NCBI RefSeq assembly: GCF_003461955.1
Contig: NZ_QTYB01000004.1
Location: 1-64,000 of the forward strand
DNA: 64,000 nucleotides
From: Ruminococcus sp. AM36-2AA
GTDB taxonomy: Bacteria; Bacillota; Clostridia; Lachnospirales; Lachnospiraceae
Direction: 5' to 3'
The notes under the pieces were generated by a model, which was given only the letters and a program-made list of their open reading frames with translations, was not told the origin of the DNA and did no database searches. Of the stretch, positions 26,720 through 35,617 are shown one piece after another. A program made the translations under genes and the position numbers. Each line of letters starts with the position of its first letter. Position 1 is the first letter of the stretch.

Positions 26720-28203
26720 TCCAGTCCCTCCTGTGCTGTTTCGATTGCCTGTACAACGGCCCTTGCTTTGTTGCAGCATTCCTGGAATTCATTTTCCGGA
26801 ACACTGTCTGCCACGATCCCGGCTCCGGACCGGATGCAGATCTCGCCTTTCTTTTTATAAACCAGGCGGATGGCAATGCAGGTGTCCAGGTTTCCGGCGA
26901 AATCCAGATATCCGATGGCACCGCCGTAAATACCACGTTTGCTCTGTTCCAGCTCCTGGATGATCTGGCAGGCACGGAACTTCGGTGCTCCGGAAAGAGT
27001 TCCTGCCGGAAGGATGGCATCTACTGCATCCACTGCATCCTTGTCATCCCGGATCTGGCCGGTAACTGTGGAACCGATATGCATCACATGGGAAAAACGC
27101 TCGATGCACATATATTTTTCTACTTTTACAGTACCGATCTTACTGATCTTTCCGATATCGTTTCGTCCAAGATCCACAAGCATGTTGTGCTCGGCACGTT
27201 CTTTTTCATCGGCGAGAAGTCCTCTTTCCAGCTCCAGATCTTCTTCTTTTGTCTTGCCTCTCGGTCTGGTTCCTGCCAACGGGAAGGTGCTTAATTCCGT
27301 TCCGGTAAGCTTGGCCAGAGTTTCCGGCGAAGCTCCAGCGATCTCAATATCATCGCTGGAAAAATAAAACATATACGGAGAAGGATTCGTAGCACGAAGG
27401 ACCCGGTAGGTATCAAACAGGCTTCCTTCCGCTTTTGCCCTCATGGGATTGGAAAGAACCACCTGGAAGATATCTCCTTCGTGAATGTAATGTTTGGCGG
27501 TTTCTACCATCTCACAGTATTTTTCTTTGGGGAACTGTGGTTCAATGGAGGATTTCAGTTTCAGCGACGGGAATTCCTTTTGTTTTCCGTTTCGGATCAG
27601 ATCTGCCATCTCTTTTAACTTCTCTTCGGCTTTCCTGTAGGAGTTTTCCAGGTCATCAGTCATCACACCGGTGATCAGCAGTACCTTCTGTCTGTAATGA
27701 TCAAAGGCAATTACCTGGTCAAAAAGCATCAGATCCATATCGCGGAAATCCTGTACTGTCTTGTCGGTAAGCTCCAGTTTTGGCTCACTGTATTTGATAT
27801 AATCGTAGGAAAAATATCCTACCAGGCCACCGGTAAATGTAGGCATATTTTCCAGCACCGGGCTTTTGTATTCTTTCAGGATCTGGCGGATAGCATCTCC
27901 CGGATGTTTCACCTGCTGTACGGTTTTTTCTTCGCTTCTGTCCTCGTGGATCTTCCGGATCTGAAGAGTTCCGTCTGTACAGGTGATCTCCATGGATGGC
28001 TCATATCCCAGGAAGGAATAGCGGCCCCATACCTCTGTCTGGCTGGCACTTTCCAGAAGATAGCAGTGTCTGCTGGCTGTGCGTAAGGTTCTCATGACTT
28101 CTACAGGTGTATAACGGTCGGAATACACCTCCCTGCATACGGGGATGCGCCGGTATTCGCCTGACTGTGCAATATTCTTGATTTTTTCTAATGTTGGATA
28201 CAT
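26716..28203 (-). CDS. trpE: anthranilate synthase component I
   Basis: A 495-residue chorismate-utilising enzyme that makes anthranilate with TrpG. The chorismate-binding domain carries FQVVLSNPM, AGTRPRGKTKEED, DLGRNDIGKI, AGTLSGAPK and IRSGAGIVADS. The N-terminal LLES motif (YLLESAS near 45) fits tryptophan feedback binding. The start at 28203 follows GGAGGG. A 25-codon upstream extension was rejected. It is the first gene after the T-box leader, so trpEGDCFBA form one operon controlled by tRNA-Trp charging. Confidence 0.97.
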   Translation of the reverse strand: MYPTLEKIKNIAQSGEYRRIPVCREVYSDRYTPVEVMRTLRTASRHCYLLESASQTEVWGRYSFLGYEPSMEITCTDGTLQIRKIHEDRSEEKTVQQVKHPGDAIRQILKEYKSPVLENMPTFTGGLVGYFSYDYIKYSEPKLELTDKTVQDFRDMDLMLFDQVIAFDHYRQKVLLITGVMTDDLENSYRKAEEKLKEMADLIRNGKQKEFPSLKLKSSIEPQFPKEKYCEMVETAKHYIHEGDIFQVVLSNPMRAKAEGSLFDTYRVLRATNPSPYMFYFSSDDIEIAGASPETLAKLTGTELSTFPLAGTRPRGKTKEEDLELERGLLADEKERAEHNMLVDLGRNDIGKISKIGTVKVEKYMCIERFSHVMHIGSTVTGQIRDDKDAVDAVDAILPAGTLSGAPKFRACQIIQELEQSKRGIYGGAIGYLDFAGNLDTCIAIRLVYKKKGEICIRSGAGIVADSVPENEFQECCNKARAVVQAIETAQEGLE

Positions 28204-28260
28204 ATACAGGCCCTCCTGAGTTCTTTTCATTCTTTTGCCGGAGGAGACGGTACGGTACTG

Positions 28261-28288
28261 GACATTCGCAATCCGCATTCGCTACTTG
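28261..28288 (-). repeat. dispersed hairpin element, partial copy 4
   Basis: GACATTCGCAATCCGCATTCGCTACTTG: a partial copy whose left arm is lost. On the minus strand it follows the T-box terminator and a second hairpin (28294-28322, GGATTC ... GAATCC), inside the trpE leader. The same order (terminator, second hairpin, CAAGTAGCGAA, first hairpin) is seen at 42524. Confidence 0.65.
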
Positions 28289-28325
28289 TTCATGGATTCC
28301 AATTTCTTCGAAATTAGAATCCAAA

Positions 28326-28604
28326 AACGCCCGTCTCCGGCAGAATCTGGTTCTGCCAGGGACGAGCGTCAAATTCAAAATCACCCGCGGTGCCACCCTG
28401 ATTCACGGTTCGACCCGTGCACTTAGCGGAATACCTGCATATTCCCGGCAACTGACGTATGCCTTCACGTCACAGAATACTCGGTATCCATAATACCTTT
28501 CCCTGTGCCCTCCGCGGTCCATTTAGTAAACTGCTTCTCGGCCCGGCTCTCACCCTCCCGGACTCTCTGTGCGCGCATGAATACCTTTATCTCCGCTTCA
28601 ACGG
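28326..28604 (-). promoter_or_regulatory. tryptophan T-box riboswitch of the trp operon
   Basis: On the minus strand the leader has the stem I start AAGCGGAGA (28590-28602), a GGTGAGAGCC part of stem I, and a candidate specifier AAATGGACC with UGG (Trp) at 28519-28521. The T-box GGGTGGCACCGCGG (28385-28398) follows, and then a long G+C terminator stem (arms around CTGGCAGAA/TTCTGCC) ending in TTTTT near 28326. Uncharged tRNA-Trp is expected to pair through its acceptor end and allow readthrough into trpE. Confidence 0.95.
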
Positions 28605-28636
28605 TTTAGTGGTTTACTCTATTAAACTTTTTATAT

Positions 28637-28665
28637 AAAATAGCACAGGATTTTTAATATGTCAA
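28637..28665 (-). promoter_or_regulatory. predicted trp operon promoter
   Basis: On the minus strand TTGACA, a 17-bp spacer and TATTTT with an upstream TG. The transcript would start about 30 nt before the T-box stem I. Confidence 0.75.
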
Positions 28666-28673
28666 TACAAAAG

Positions 28674-28702
28674 TTGAAAAAATCGTCATTTTATTCTATA
28701 AT
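28674..28702 (+). promoter_or_regulatory. predicted promoter of the second RelQ-like gene
   Basis: TTGAAA, a 17-bp spacer and a perfect TATAAT. Its -35 box is eight bases from the -35 box of the divergent trp promoter. Confidence 0.75.
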
Positions 28703-28760
28703 TGTGACAGTGTGATTATCACAAAACCTACTTACGAAGGGAGTTTTACCACAAAATACC

Positions 28761-29438
28761 ATGGCTGAAAAAAATGCAAACACCTGGCTGGATACCCCAG
28801 ATCCACAGGTTTTTATCAAAAATTCCGCAAGATTTAATGATCTGATGATGATGTACCGCTGTACTGTCCGTGAGGTACGTACCAAACTGGAAGTTCTCAA
28901 TGATGAATTTTCCGTAGAATATAAACGTAACCCGATCTCTTTTATCAAGACCAGAATCAAAAAACCGGAAAGTATCTACAAGAAACTGAAAAAACTGGGT
29001 TACGACTTCACTGCCGAGAATATCCAGAACCAGCTCAATGACGTAGCCGGTATCCGTGTTGTCTGTGCTTTTATTGATGATATCTACACCATTGCGGATC
29101 TCATTGCCAAACAGGACGACATCACCATCATCAAAGTAAAAGACTATATCAAAAATCCCAAACCAAACGGTTACCGCAGCTACCACATAATCGTGGAAAT
29201 TCCTGTGTTCTTCTCCAAGGGAAAAACACCCATGCGTGCGGAGATCCAGATTCGTACCAATGGTATGGATTTCTGGGCTACCCTGGAACATCAGCTCAGA
29301 TATAAGCAGAATATCGAAGAAATGGATGGTTACGAGGAAGTCAGCACTGAGCTTCTAAACTGCGCCCGTGCTGTCATTGATATGGATAATGAAATGCAGC
29401 GGATCAAAGATAAGATCGGACAGTTTCACGATATCTGA
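28761..29438 (+). CDS. RelQ-like small alarmone synthetase (second copy)
   Basis: A 225-residue stand-alone RelA/SpoT synthetase. Canonical parts are RIKKPESIYKKL (near 70), DVAGIRVVCAF (near 94), the G-loop region PKPNGYRSYHIIV (near 133), EIQIRT, and MDFWATLEHQLRYK with the LEH motif intact. It lacks hydrolase and regulatory domains and should make (p)ppGpp in response to stress-induced expression. The ATG has only a distant GGGAG site. It is divergent from the T-box-controlled trp operon, with back-to-back promoters. Confidence 0.9.
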   Translation: MAEKNANTWLDTPDPQVFIKNSARFNDLMMMYRCTVREVRTKLEVLNDEFSVEYKRNPISFIKTRIKKPESIYKKLKKLGYDFTAENIQNQLNDVAGIRVVCAFIDDIYTIADLIAKQDDITIIKVKDYIKNPKPNGYRSYHIIVEIPVFFSKGKTPMRAEIQIRTNGMDFWATLEHQLRYKQNIEEMDGYEEVSTELLNCARAVIDMDNEMQRIKDKIGQFHDI

Positions 29439-29465
29439 TCCTGCCTGCGCATCGCCCGCGAACAC

Positions 29466-29525
29466 AAAATGCCACACCATATTCCAACTCTGTTCAACCC
29501 ACTGGTTATGGTATGGCATTTTTTA
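29466..29525 (+). terminator. terminator after the second RelQ-like gene
   Basis: AAAATGCCACACCAT pairs with ATGGTATGGCATTTT (one mismatch) across a 27-nt loop, followed by more T. It also faces the convergent AraC gene. Confidence 0.8.
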
Positions 29526-29537
29526 TAATATGGAATT

Positions 29538-30521
29538 CTACAACCTCACCTGTTCTTTTTCACTGTTCTTCACACGGAATACCCTGGGTGTCATATGGTA
29601 ATGTTCCTTAAATACTCTGTGAAAATAACTGTTATTCTCATATCCCACAGCAGCAATAATATCACTGATCGGAAGATCCGTCTCACACATCAGCTCCACG
29701 GCCTTGTTCAGGCGTTTTCTCTGAAGAAGTTCCTTGAAGTTAAATCCTGTGCTTTTCTTGATCATCTTGCTTAGTACATGCATGGGCAGATGAAGCCTGG
29801 TGCACAGCTCTGTCAGAGTAGCTGTCCGGTACTTCTGCTCAATATAATCCAGGGTTGTCATGGAGATCATATTTTCGTACTGATTGGGAAGGCGCATCTC
29901 CACATACTGTACGGATTCCACCAGATACATAAAGATCAGGCCCATTGTGGTCTGGTTGATCCGTTCCCGGTTTTCTTCGCCGTTTACCAGAGAATAGATG
30001 ATATTTTCCAGAAGATTCTGGATCTGCAGGACCTCTGCAACCTTAAAGTGAAGATATTCGCCACGTTCCTCATCCTGTCTGAGCACATTCACAAGAAAAT
30101 CTGCCAGCATATTATCATTGCCGGTCATGGAATAAGCCACATCAAAAAACTCCGGCAGCACCATGAAATTGATGGCAATATCATTCTGTCCCGCTTTCAG
30201 GATCTCATGCTTTGTAAACTGGTTGAGAAAAAGCAGCTCGCCTTTATTCACCACGACTTTTTTTCCATCGATGATATTGGTGAGTGATCCCTCACACACA
30301 TACAACACCTCTACAAAATTATGCCGGTGTGCCGGAAAATACACAAAACGTGTGTGTGTACGCACAGCGATCAGCCTGCCTTCTTTCAGCATCTTACGGC
30401 TGTCCACAGTGAAATCCCGGCCGGAAGTGTAGAGATCTTTGTCTACCTCTGCTTCTCCGTCCAGGATCTTACGTTCTTCTTCGGTTATTTTTCTCAGCTG
30501 ATCCAGTAAAGCCTGCTGCAT
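29538..30521 (-). CDS. AraC family transcriptional regulator with cupin domain
   Basis: A 327-residue regulator: an N-terminal cupin sensor domain (about 55-140, with FPAHRHNFVEVLYVCEGS) and a C-terminal double helix-turn-helix (about 225-320, ending YENNSYFHRVFKEHY and PRVFR). The start at 30521 follows AAAGGAG, and an ATG eight codons upstream lacks a site. It lies downstream of the first sugar ABC operon on the same strand but after a terminator, so it is probably its own unit. Control of a sugar pathway is likely but unproven. Confidence 0.88.
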   Translation of the reverse strand: MQQALLDQLRKITEEERKILDGEAEVDKDLYTSGRDFTVDSRKMLKEGRLIAVRTHTRFVYFPAHRHNFVEVLYVCEGSLTNIIDGKKVVVNKGELLFLNQFTKHEILKAGQNDIAINFMVLPEFFDVAYSMTGNDNMLADFLVNVLRQDEERGEYLHFKVAEVLQIQNLLENIIYSLVNGEENRERINQTTMGLIFMYLVESVQYVEMRLPNQYENMISMTTLDYIEQKYRTATLTELCTRLHLPMHVLSKMIKKSTGFNFKELLQRKRLNKAVELMCETDLPISDIIAAVGYENNSYFHRVFKEHYHMTPRVFRVKNSEKEQVRL

Positions 30522-30623
30522 GTATCCTGCTCCTTTGTCTGTCATTGTCCTGTTGCTCTCATTTTAGCACTACCTTCACGGGAGTACAACTGAAATCACC
30601 CAATGATCCTTTTCCGGCTGCAC

Positions 30624-30655
30624 AAAAGAAAAAGGCAGAGTCCAAAGACTCCGCC
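30624..30655 (-). terminator. terminator of the first sugar ABC operon
   Basis: On the minus strand GGCGGAGTC, loop TTTG, GACTCTGCC, then TTTTTCTTTT. It lies 25 bp after the binding-protein stop. Confidence 0.85.
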
Positions 30656-30679
30656 ATTTCCAAAGGATTTATCATATGA

Positions 30680-31747
30680 TTAGTACAGTTTAGCCATCTC
30701 TTCGATGTTGCTTGTATCGAATTTCAGAGGTGCGCCAAGTACAACTTCTGTACCGCCGTCATCAGCGTCTGTGATTGTGTAGTCACCAAGGTCGCCAGCT
30801 GTGAACTTGTCATCTTTGGCACCTGTGATGTCACCGTTGATCAGAGCGATTGTTGTGTAAGCGCTGAGTTTTCCAAGGCCCTGCATATCCCACAGATAGA
30901 AGTATGGGCAGGAATGATCTGCATCATCACCTGTGTACTCCTGCATCTCAGACGGAAGTCCAAGACCTGTCAGTTTGCACTCAGATCCGTTATCCTGAAG
31001 ATATTTAGCAGCTGCTGCGATACCAACAGTTGTCGGTGCGCAGATAACTTTCAGATCTTTGTAGTTCTGAAGAAGAGCTGCTGTCTGGTCTGTAGATTTC
31101 TGTGGCTCATCATCGCCGTATACAACGTCTACAAGCTCAAGTTTGCTGTATTTGTCATCGCCTTCCATGATGGTCTTCATTGCGTCGATCCATGCATTCT
31201 GGTTAGCGGACTGAGATGTAGCGGAAAGGATTGCGAACTGTCCCTCACCACCGGAAATATCAAGAACTGCATCCATAAGTGCCTGAGCAACTTCTTTTGT
31301 ACCAGCCTGGTTTACGAAAATCTCACGGCTGTCTTTGTTCGGTGCGGAGTCGAAGGAAGATACCTTGATTCCTGCATCCATAGCTTCCTCAAGTTTAGCC
31401 TGAAGAGCGTTAACATCGTTCGCGGAGATACAGATTGCATCGAAGTCCTGAGAAATCAGGTTGTCAAGAACTTTGATCTGTGCATCAGCGGTAGCTGTCT
31501 CAGGATAAACGACCTGAACTTCGCCGCCTTCAGCCTCTACAGTCTCCTGGAAAGATTTCGCTGCGATCTCGAAGAATGCGTTACCAGCTGCTTTACCAAC
31601 CAGAGCGATCTTTTTGTCTTTTGCGGAATCGCCAGCTGCTGCTTCTGTCTTAGTATCGTCTTTTTTGTCATCTGCTGCGAAAACCGGGCAAACTGTACCA
31701 AGAACCATTGCTCCACAAAGGATTGCGCTAATTACCTTTTTTTTCAT
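30680..31747 (-). CDS. sugar ABC transporter substrate-binding protein (RhaS/LsrB-like)
   Basis: A 355-residue periplasmic-binding protein type 1 fold. A signal peptide (about 1-24, ending CPVFAADD) is followed by an acidic/lysine-rich linker and the binding domain (KIALVGKAAGNAFFEIAAKS onwards, DAICISANDVNAL near 105). It resembles the rhamnose/autoinducer-2 type of binding proteins. No lipobox is visible ahead of the mature part, which is unusual for a Gram-positive binding protein. It is the last gene of an ATPase-permease-permease-binding protein operon. Substrate cannot be read from sequence, but the nearby deoxy-sugar enzymes suggest rhamnose or fucose. Confidence 0.87.
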   Translation of the reverse strand: MKKKVISAILCGAMVLGTVCPVFAADDKKDDTKTEAAAGDSAKDKKIALVGKAAGNAFFEIAAKSFQETVEAEGGEVQVVYPETATADAQIKVLDNLISQDFDAICISANDVNALQAKLEEAMDAGIKVSSFDSAPNKDSREIFVNQAGTKEVAQALMDAVLDISGGEGQFAILSATSQSANQNAWIDAMKTIMEGDDKYSKLELVDVVYGDDEPQKSTDQTAALLQNYKDLKVICAPTTVGIAAAAKYLQDNGSECKLTGLGLPSEMQEYTGDDADHSCPYFYLWDMQGLGKLSAYTTIALINGDITGAKDDKFTAGDLGDYTITDADDGGTEVVLGAPLKFDTSNIEEMAKLY

Positions 31748-31844
31748 TTTTGTTCCTCCCTATAAGAATATAATTTTTTATATGCTGCTGCCCCGCTACA
31801 CCAATGGAGGCAGCTAACAATCATATGGGTTTCAAAATTGATAT

Positions 31845-32852
31845 TTAGTTTTTCTTCATTGCGACTGCTTTTTTTACATCACCGATGATGTTTGGAAGAG
31901 CAACTGCTGCTACCAGAAGTACACCGATGATAAGAAGGATTACCTGTGCGTTTACGTTCTTCTGTCCAAGACCAACTCGTAAGCATACGATAATGAATGC
32001 GGAAATGATACCGCCGGCCAGGTTACCTTTACCACCTGTGGAGGAGATACCTCCGAATACTGCCATTGCGATGGCATCCATCTCAAATCCGTTACCGGTT
32101 GTTGTGTTTGCACCGTAAGAAGATGATACCAGGAACAGTGCACAAAGTCCGGACATAAGTCCCATAATTGTGTAGATGATGAAACGGATCTTCTCTACAT
32201 GAACGCCTGCATAATAAGCTGCCACACGGTTTGTTCCGATCGCATAGGTACGACGTCCGAATGTGCTCTTTCCAAGGAAGATTGCAAAGAGGACACCAAG
32301 GATCAGTACCAGGAAAAGAATGTATGGAACCTGTCCGACTTTTCCACCAATGGCACGGAAACCATCTGTGTTTGTGATCGCGATACTTCCGCCGGCTCCA
32401 AGTGTTACCTCAGCGATACCACGGAAGATGATCTGTGTTGCCAGTGTTACGATCATTGGAGGAAGCTCCTTGAAACGGGTAAGGATAAATCCGTTAACCG
32501 CACCGCAGAGGGCACCAACAACCAGTGCTGTAAGTACTACTACAATGAATGGAGCGTTTGTGTTGCAGACCATGCAGCTTAAAGTTGCGGAGAGACACAC
32601 GATCGCACCAACAGAAATATCGATCTCGCCTAATACCAGGATGTACGCCATCGGGAACATCATGAATACCTCTGCAAGGTAAACCGGCATCTGACGAAGA
32701 ACACTCTTCAGATTATAAAATTCAGAAAATGATGCGCAGAAAATATTTACCAGGATAAAGAGAATGACCAGGATGCCTTCCCAACTGAATATGATGTGTT
32801 TCATCGGATTTTCCGGCACATTGTTAATACTTCTTCCAGATTTTCCAGCCAT
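31845..32852 (-). CDS. sugar ABC transporter permease (RhaQ/RbsC-like)
   Basis: A 335-residue BPD_transp_2 permease with about ten hydrophobic segments and the conserved LGEIDISVGAIVCLSAT near residue 74-90 and a glycine-rich GGISSTGGKGNLAGG near 270. Three bases after the second permease, it pairs with it to form the membrane channel of the first importer. It is followed after 97 bp by the binding protein. Confidence 0.92.
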   Translation of the reverse strand: MAGKSGRSINNVPENPMKHIIFSWEGILVILFILVNIFCASFSEFYNLKSVLRQMPVYLAEVFMMFPMAYILVLGEIDISVGAIVCLSATLSCMVCNTNAPFIVVVLTALVVGALCGAVNGFILTRFKELPPMIVTLATQIIFRGIAEVTLGAGGSIAITNTDGFRAIGGKVGQVPYILFLVLILGVLFAIFLGKSTFGRRTYAIGTNRVAAYYAGVHVEKIRFIIYTIMGLMSGLCALFLVSSSYGANTTTGNGFEMDAIAMAVFGGISSTGGKGNLAGGIISAFIIVCLRVGLGQKNVNAQVILLIIGVLLVAAVALPNIIGDVKKAVAMKKN

Positions 32853-32855
32853 GAT

Positions 32856-33848
32856 TTACATCTCCCTTCCCTTTAATGCATTTTTGTCTGCGATCCTCTG
32901 CAGGATAACATTGATCACAACTACTACCAGGATGATAACACCCTTGATCATGTTCTGCCACAGGGAGCTGATACCTACAAGTGGAAGAGCTTTTGCGATG
33001 GTTGCAAGGATGATGGAACCAAGGAATGCACCTACTACTGTTCCACGTCCACCGCTCATGCTTACACCACCGATAACGCAGGCTGCGATGACATCCATCT
33101 CACCACCGTACTGCATATCAGGCATTGCAGAAGCATAAACAGAAACCTGAAGTGCTCCGCCAAGACCTGCGAGGAATCCCATGATCACATATACAAGAAG
33201 GTTGATATTCTTTGCATTGATACCGGAAACCTGTGCTGCACTTGCATTACTTCCTACTGCGTAGATTCTTCGTCCTGTTCTTGTCCATTTCATAAAGAAG
33301 AAGAATACTACATAACAGATGATGATTACCCAGATTACTTTGTTAATTCCAAGAAATGTGGATGTTGCAAAATTTTTGAAATCACCAAGAGCTGCGGCAC
33401 TTGCCCACTCACCACCGTGAGAAACAAGATATCCCATTGCTCTGTAGATGTACATAAAGCCCATGGTTGCAATGATCGGCGGAACGTTTGCTCTTGAGAT
33501 CACAAGACCTACAACAAGTCCGCAGGCAATACCGATTGCCATTGCAATGATGAAAGCAAGTAATGTACTTGTGATATGTCCGTATTTCAGGAGCATACCA
33601 ATGGACATACCGGAAAGTGCCAGGGTTGACATGATGGAAATATCGATTCCGCCTACCAGCATGACACACAGCATACCAAGTGACATTACCATTGTTACTG
33701 CATTATTTTTCAGCATCTCCATGAGTGACTTCGGCGTAAGGAATGACGGGCTGATCGCTGTGACAACTGCAAACAGCACGATTACGATAATTGCCAGCAG
33801 AGCCTCTCGGGAGCCTGTAATCTTCTTGATGACAGATTTCTTTTCCAT
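32856..33848 (-). CDS. sugar ABC transporter permease (RhaP/RbsC-like)
   Basis: A 330-residue BPD_transp_2 permease with the family stretch LVGGIDISIMSTLALSG near 63-79 and GGVSMSGGRGTVVGAFLG near 263-280. It starts in the ATPase stop codon (TAATG, one base shared), so the two are translationally coupled. Forms the transmembrane pore with the next permease. Confidence 0.92.
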   Translation of the reverse strand: MEKKSVIKKITGSREALLAIIVIVLFAVVTAISPSFLTPKSLMEMLKNNAVTMVMSLGMLCVMLVGGIDISIMSTLALSGMSIGMLLKYGHITSTLLAFIIAMAIGIACGLVVGLVISRANVPPIIATMGFMYIYRAMGYLVSHGGEWASAAALGDFKNFATSTFLGINKVIWVIIICYVVFFFFMKWTRTGRRIYAVGSNASAAQVSGINAKNINLLVYVIMGFLAGLGGALQVSVYASAMPDMQYGGEMDVIAACVIGGVSMSGGRGTVVGAFLGSIILATIAKALPLVGISSLWQNMIKGVIILVVVVINVILQRIADKNALKGREM

Positions 33849-35353
33849 TATTTAGTCCCCTTTCCAGTGCTCTTTTCCATGGACAGCTCAAGGATACCCT
33901 CCTGTGTTGCCTCTCCTCTGTTCAGTTCACCTGTCTTACGGCCGTTACACATAACGATGATACGGTCTGCCATACCCAGGATCTCCGGCATCTCGGAGGA
34001 GATCAGGATGATCGCATAGCCTTTCTTTGCCAGATCTCCCATGATCGCATAGATCTCGGCTTTCGCACCAACGTCAACACCCTTGGTAGGCTCATCCATG
34101 ATAACAACCTTCATTTCCTGTGCAAGTGCCTTGGCAACTACAACCTTCTGCTGGTTACCACCTGACAGGGAGCTTGCCGGCTGGAAGATATCAACTGCCT
34201 TGGTATCTACTTCCTCAAGAAGCTTCTTGGAAATTTCTCTTTCTGTCTTCTCGTCGTTGAATCCGGATTTTGCATATTTACTGATGACCGGAAGTGTTAC
34301 GTTTCTTCCAAGTCCCCAGCTCATGATCAGGCCTTCCTTCTGTCTGTCCTCAGGAAGAAGGATGATACCTTTTTCCATTGCCTCGGAAGGAGTCTTGATG
34401 TAAACCTCTTTTCCTTCAAGGAAAACTTTTCCTTCATCCGGACGGGTGATTCCGCAGACAGCTTCCACAACCTCTGTACGTCCTGCACCAACCAGACCGG
34501 TAAGACCTACGATCTCACCTGCACGTACATTGAAGGACACATCCTTGAAAAATCCTGTTCTGGAAAGATGTTCGATACGAAGCATCTCATCTCCCAGCTC
34601 AACTTCCGGTTTCGGGAACAGATCATTGATCTCACGGCCAACCATTGCCTTGATCAGATCTGCATTTGTGATTCCGTTTACATCGTAGGTTCCGATATAC
34701 TGGGAATCACGGAATACGGTAACTCTGGAAGCCAGACGGTACATATCCTCAAAACGGTGAGAAATAAAGATAATGGAAACGCCATTCTCTTTCAGCTTGT
34801 CAACCAGTGTGTAAAGCTTCTCGGATTCGTTTCTGGTAAGTGCTGCTGTAGGCTCATCCAGAATGATGATCTTCGCATTTGTGGAAAGTGCCTTGGCGAT
34901 CTCAACCATCTGCTGCTGCGCAACAGAAAGGGTACCCATCTCAGCGGTTGCATCGAAATCTGCATCCAGCTCTTTCAGATACTTGTTTGCCTCCTGGTTC
35001 ATTTCTTTCCACTGGATCATATGATGTTTGATGATCTCATGACCCATAAAAATATTTTCAGCTACTGTAAGGTGCGGGTATGATGTCGGATGCTGATATA
35101 CGGCTGCGATACCTGCTTCCTGAGCATCCTTCGGACCTTTGAAGTCAACCTTCTGTCCGTTTAAGAACATCTCACCTTCTTCTGCTTTATGTACTCCGGT
35201 AATAACCTTGATAAACGTAGATTTACCAGCACCATTCTCACCCATCAGCGCGTGAACTTCGCCAGGTTTGAGCTGGAACTGTACATTATTCAGAGCTTTG
35301 ACACCGGGGAATATCTTCGTAATACCTTTTAACTCAAGAACATATTCTGACAC
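33848..35353 (-). CDS. sugar ABC transporter ATP-binding protein, two nucleotide-binding domains
   Basis: A 501-residue fused ATPase of the RbsA/MglA/RhaT type. The N-terminal domain has Walker A GENGAGKSTFIK (near 38), signature SVAQQQMVEIAKAL and Walker B IIILDEPTAAL. The C-terminal domain has the degenerate P-loop GLVGAGRTEVVE typical of the second half, signature LSGGNQQKVVVAKAL and VIMDEPTKGVDVG. It starts with GTG after GGGAGGAG. First gene of the operon, divergent from the response regulator gene. The gap holds a 34-nt motif shared with the second sugar system. Confidence 0.94.
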   Translation of the reverse strand: MSEYVLELKGITKIFPGVKALNNVQFQLKPGEVHALMGENGAGKSTFIKVITGVHKAEEGEMFLNGQKVDFKGPKDAQEAGIAAVYQHPTSYPHLTVAENIFMGHEIIKHHMIQWKEMNQEANKYLKELDADFDATAEMGTLSVAQQQMVEIAKALSTNAKIIILDEPTAALTRNESEKLYTLVDKLKENGVSIIFISHRFEDMYRLASRVTVFRDSQYIGTYDVNGITNADLIKAMVGREINDLFPKPEVELGDEMLRIEHLSRTGFFKDVSFNVRAGEIVGLTGLVGAGRTEVVEAVCGITRPDEGKVFLEGKEVYIKTPSEAMEKGIILLPEDRQKEGLIMSWGLGRNVTLPVISKYAKSGFNDEKTEREISKKLLEEVDTKAVDIFQPASSLSGGNQQKVVVAKALAQEMKVVIMDEPTKGVDVGAKAEIYAIMGDLAKKGYAIILISSEMPEILGMADRIIVMCNGRKTGELNRGEATQEGILELSMEKSTGKGTK

Positions 35354-35438
35354 GGCTCTTTCTCCTCCCTTTCCTTTGATCTGATTTTATTTTATCATCC
35401 CACCTGTTGGCTGATAATGGGAATATTTTTGGATAAGG

Positions 35439-35472
35439 GTAAAATATTCCTTTTTTCTATGTAAAATATTAC
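35439..35472 (-). promoter_or_regulatory. 34-nt element shared with the second sugar system (copy 1)
   Basis: On the minus strand it has GTAATATT, the core TTTACATAGAAAA and a closing AATATTTTAC, with two ATATTTT half-sites about two helix turns apart. It matches 27 of 34 positions with 52163-52196. It lies between the first ABC operon and its divergent response regulator, the expected place for that regulator to bind. Confidence 0.6.
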
Positions 35473-35516
35473 CCATAAACCAATACCGCATTCTCGTATT
35501 TCTATATATTTTATGC

Positions 35517-35522
35517 TATAAT
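35517..35522 (+). promoter_or_regulatory. predicted -10 box of the first two-component operon
   Basis: TATAAT preceded by TATGC (extended -10). No good -35 box is seen, which fits an activator-dependent promoter. Confidence 0.5.
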
Positions 35523-35617
35523 GATAGCGCTGACGTTTCTGTTTTCTGTGAATATAAACAGAACCGTAAATGTCTGATTTACAAGGCTATGAACTATATC
35601 CAATTGGAGAACTATCT

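Noticed and set aside
28294..28322. Hairpin GGATTC...GAATCC after the T-box terminator considered as a second terminator
   Set aside because: No T run follows on the minus strand; treated as part of the dispersed element instead.
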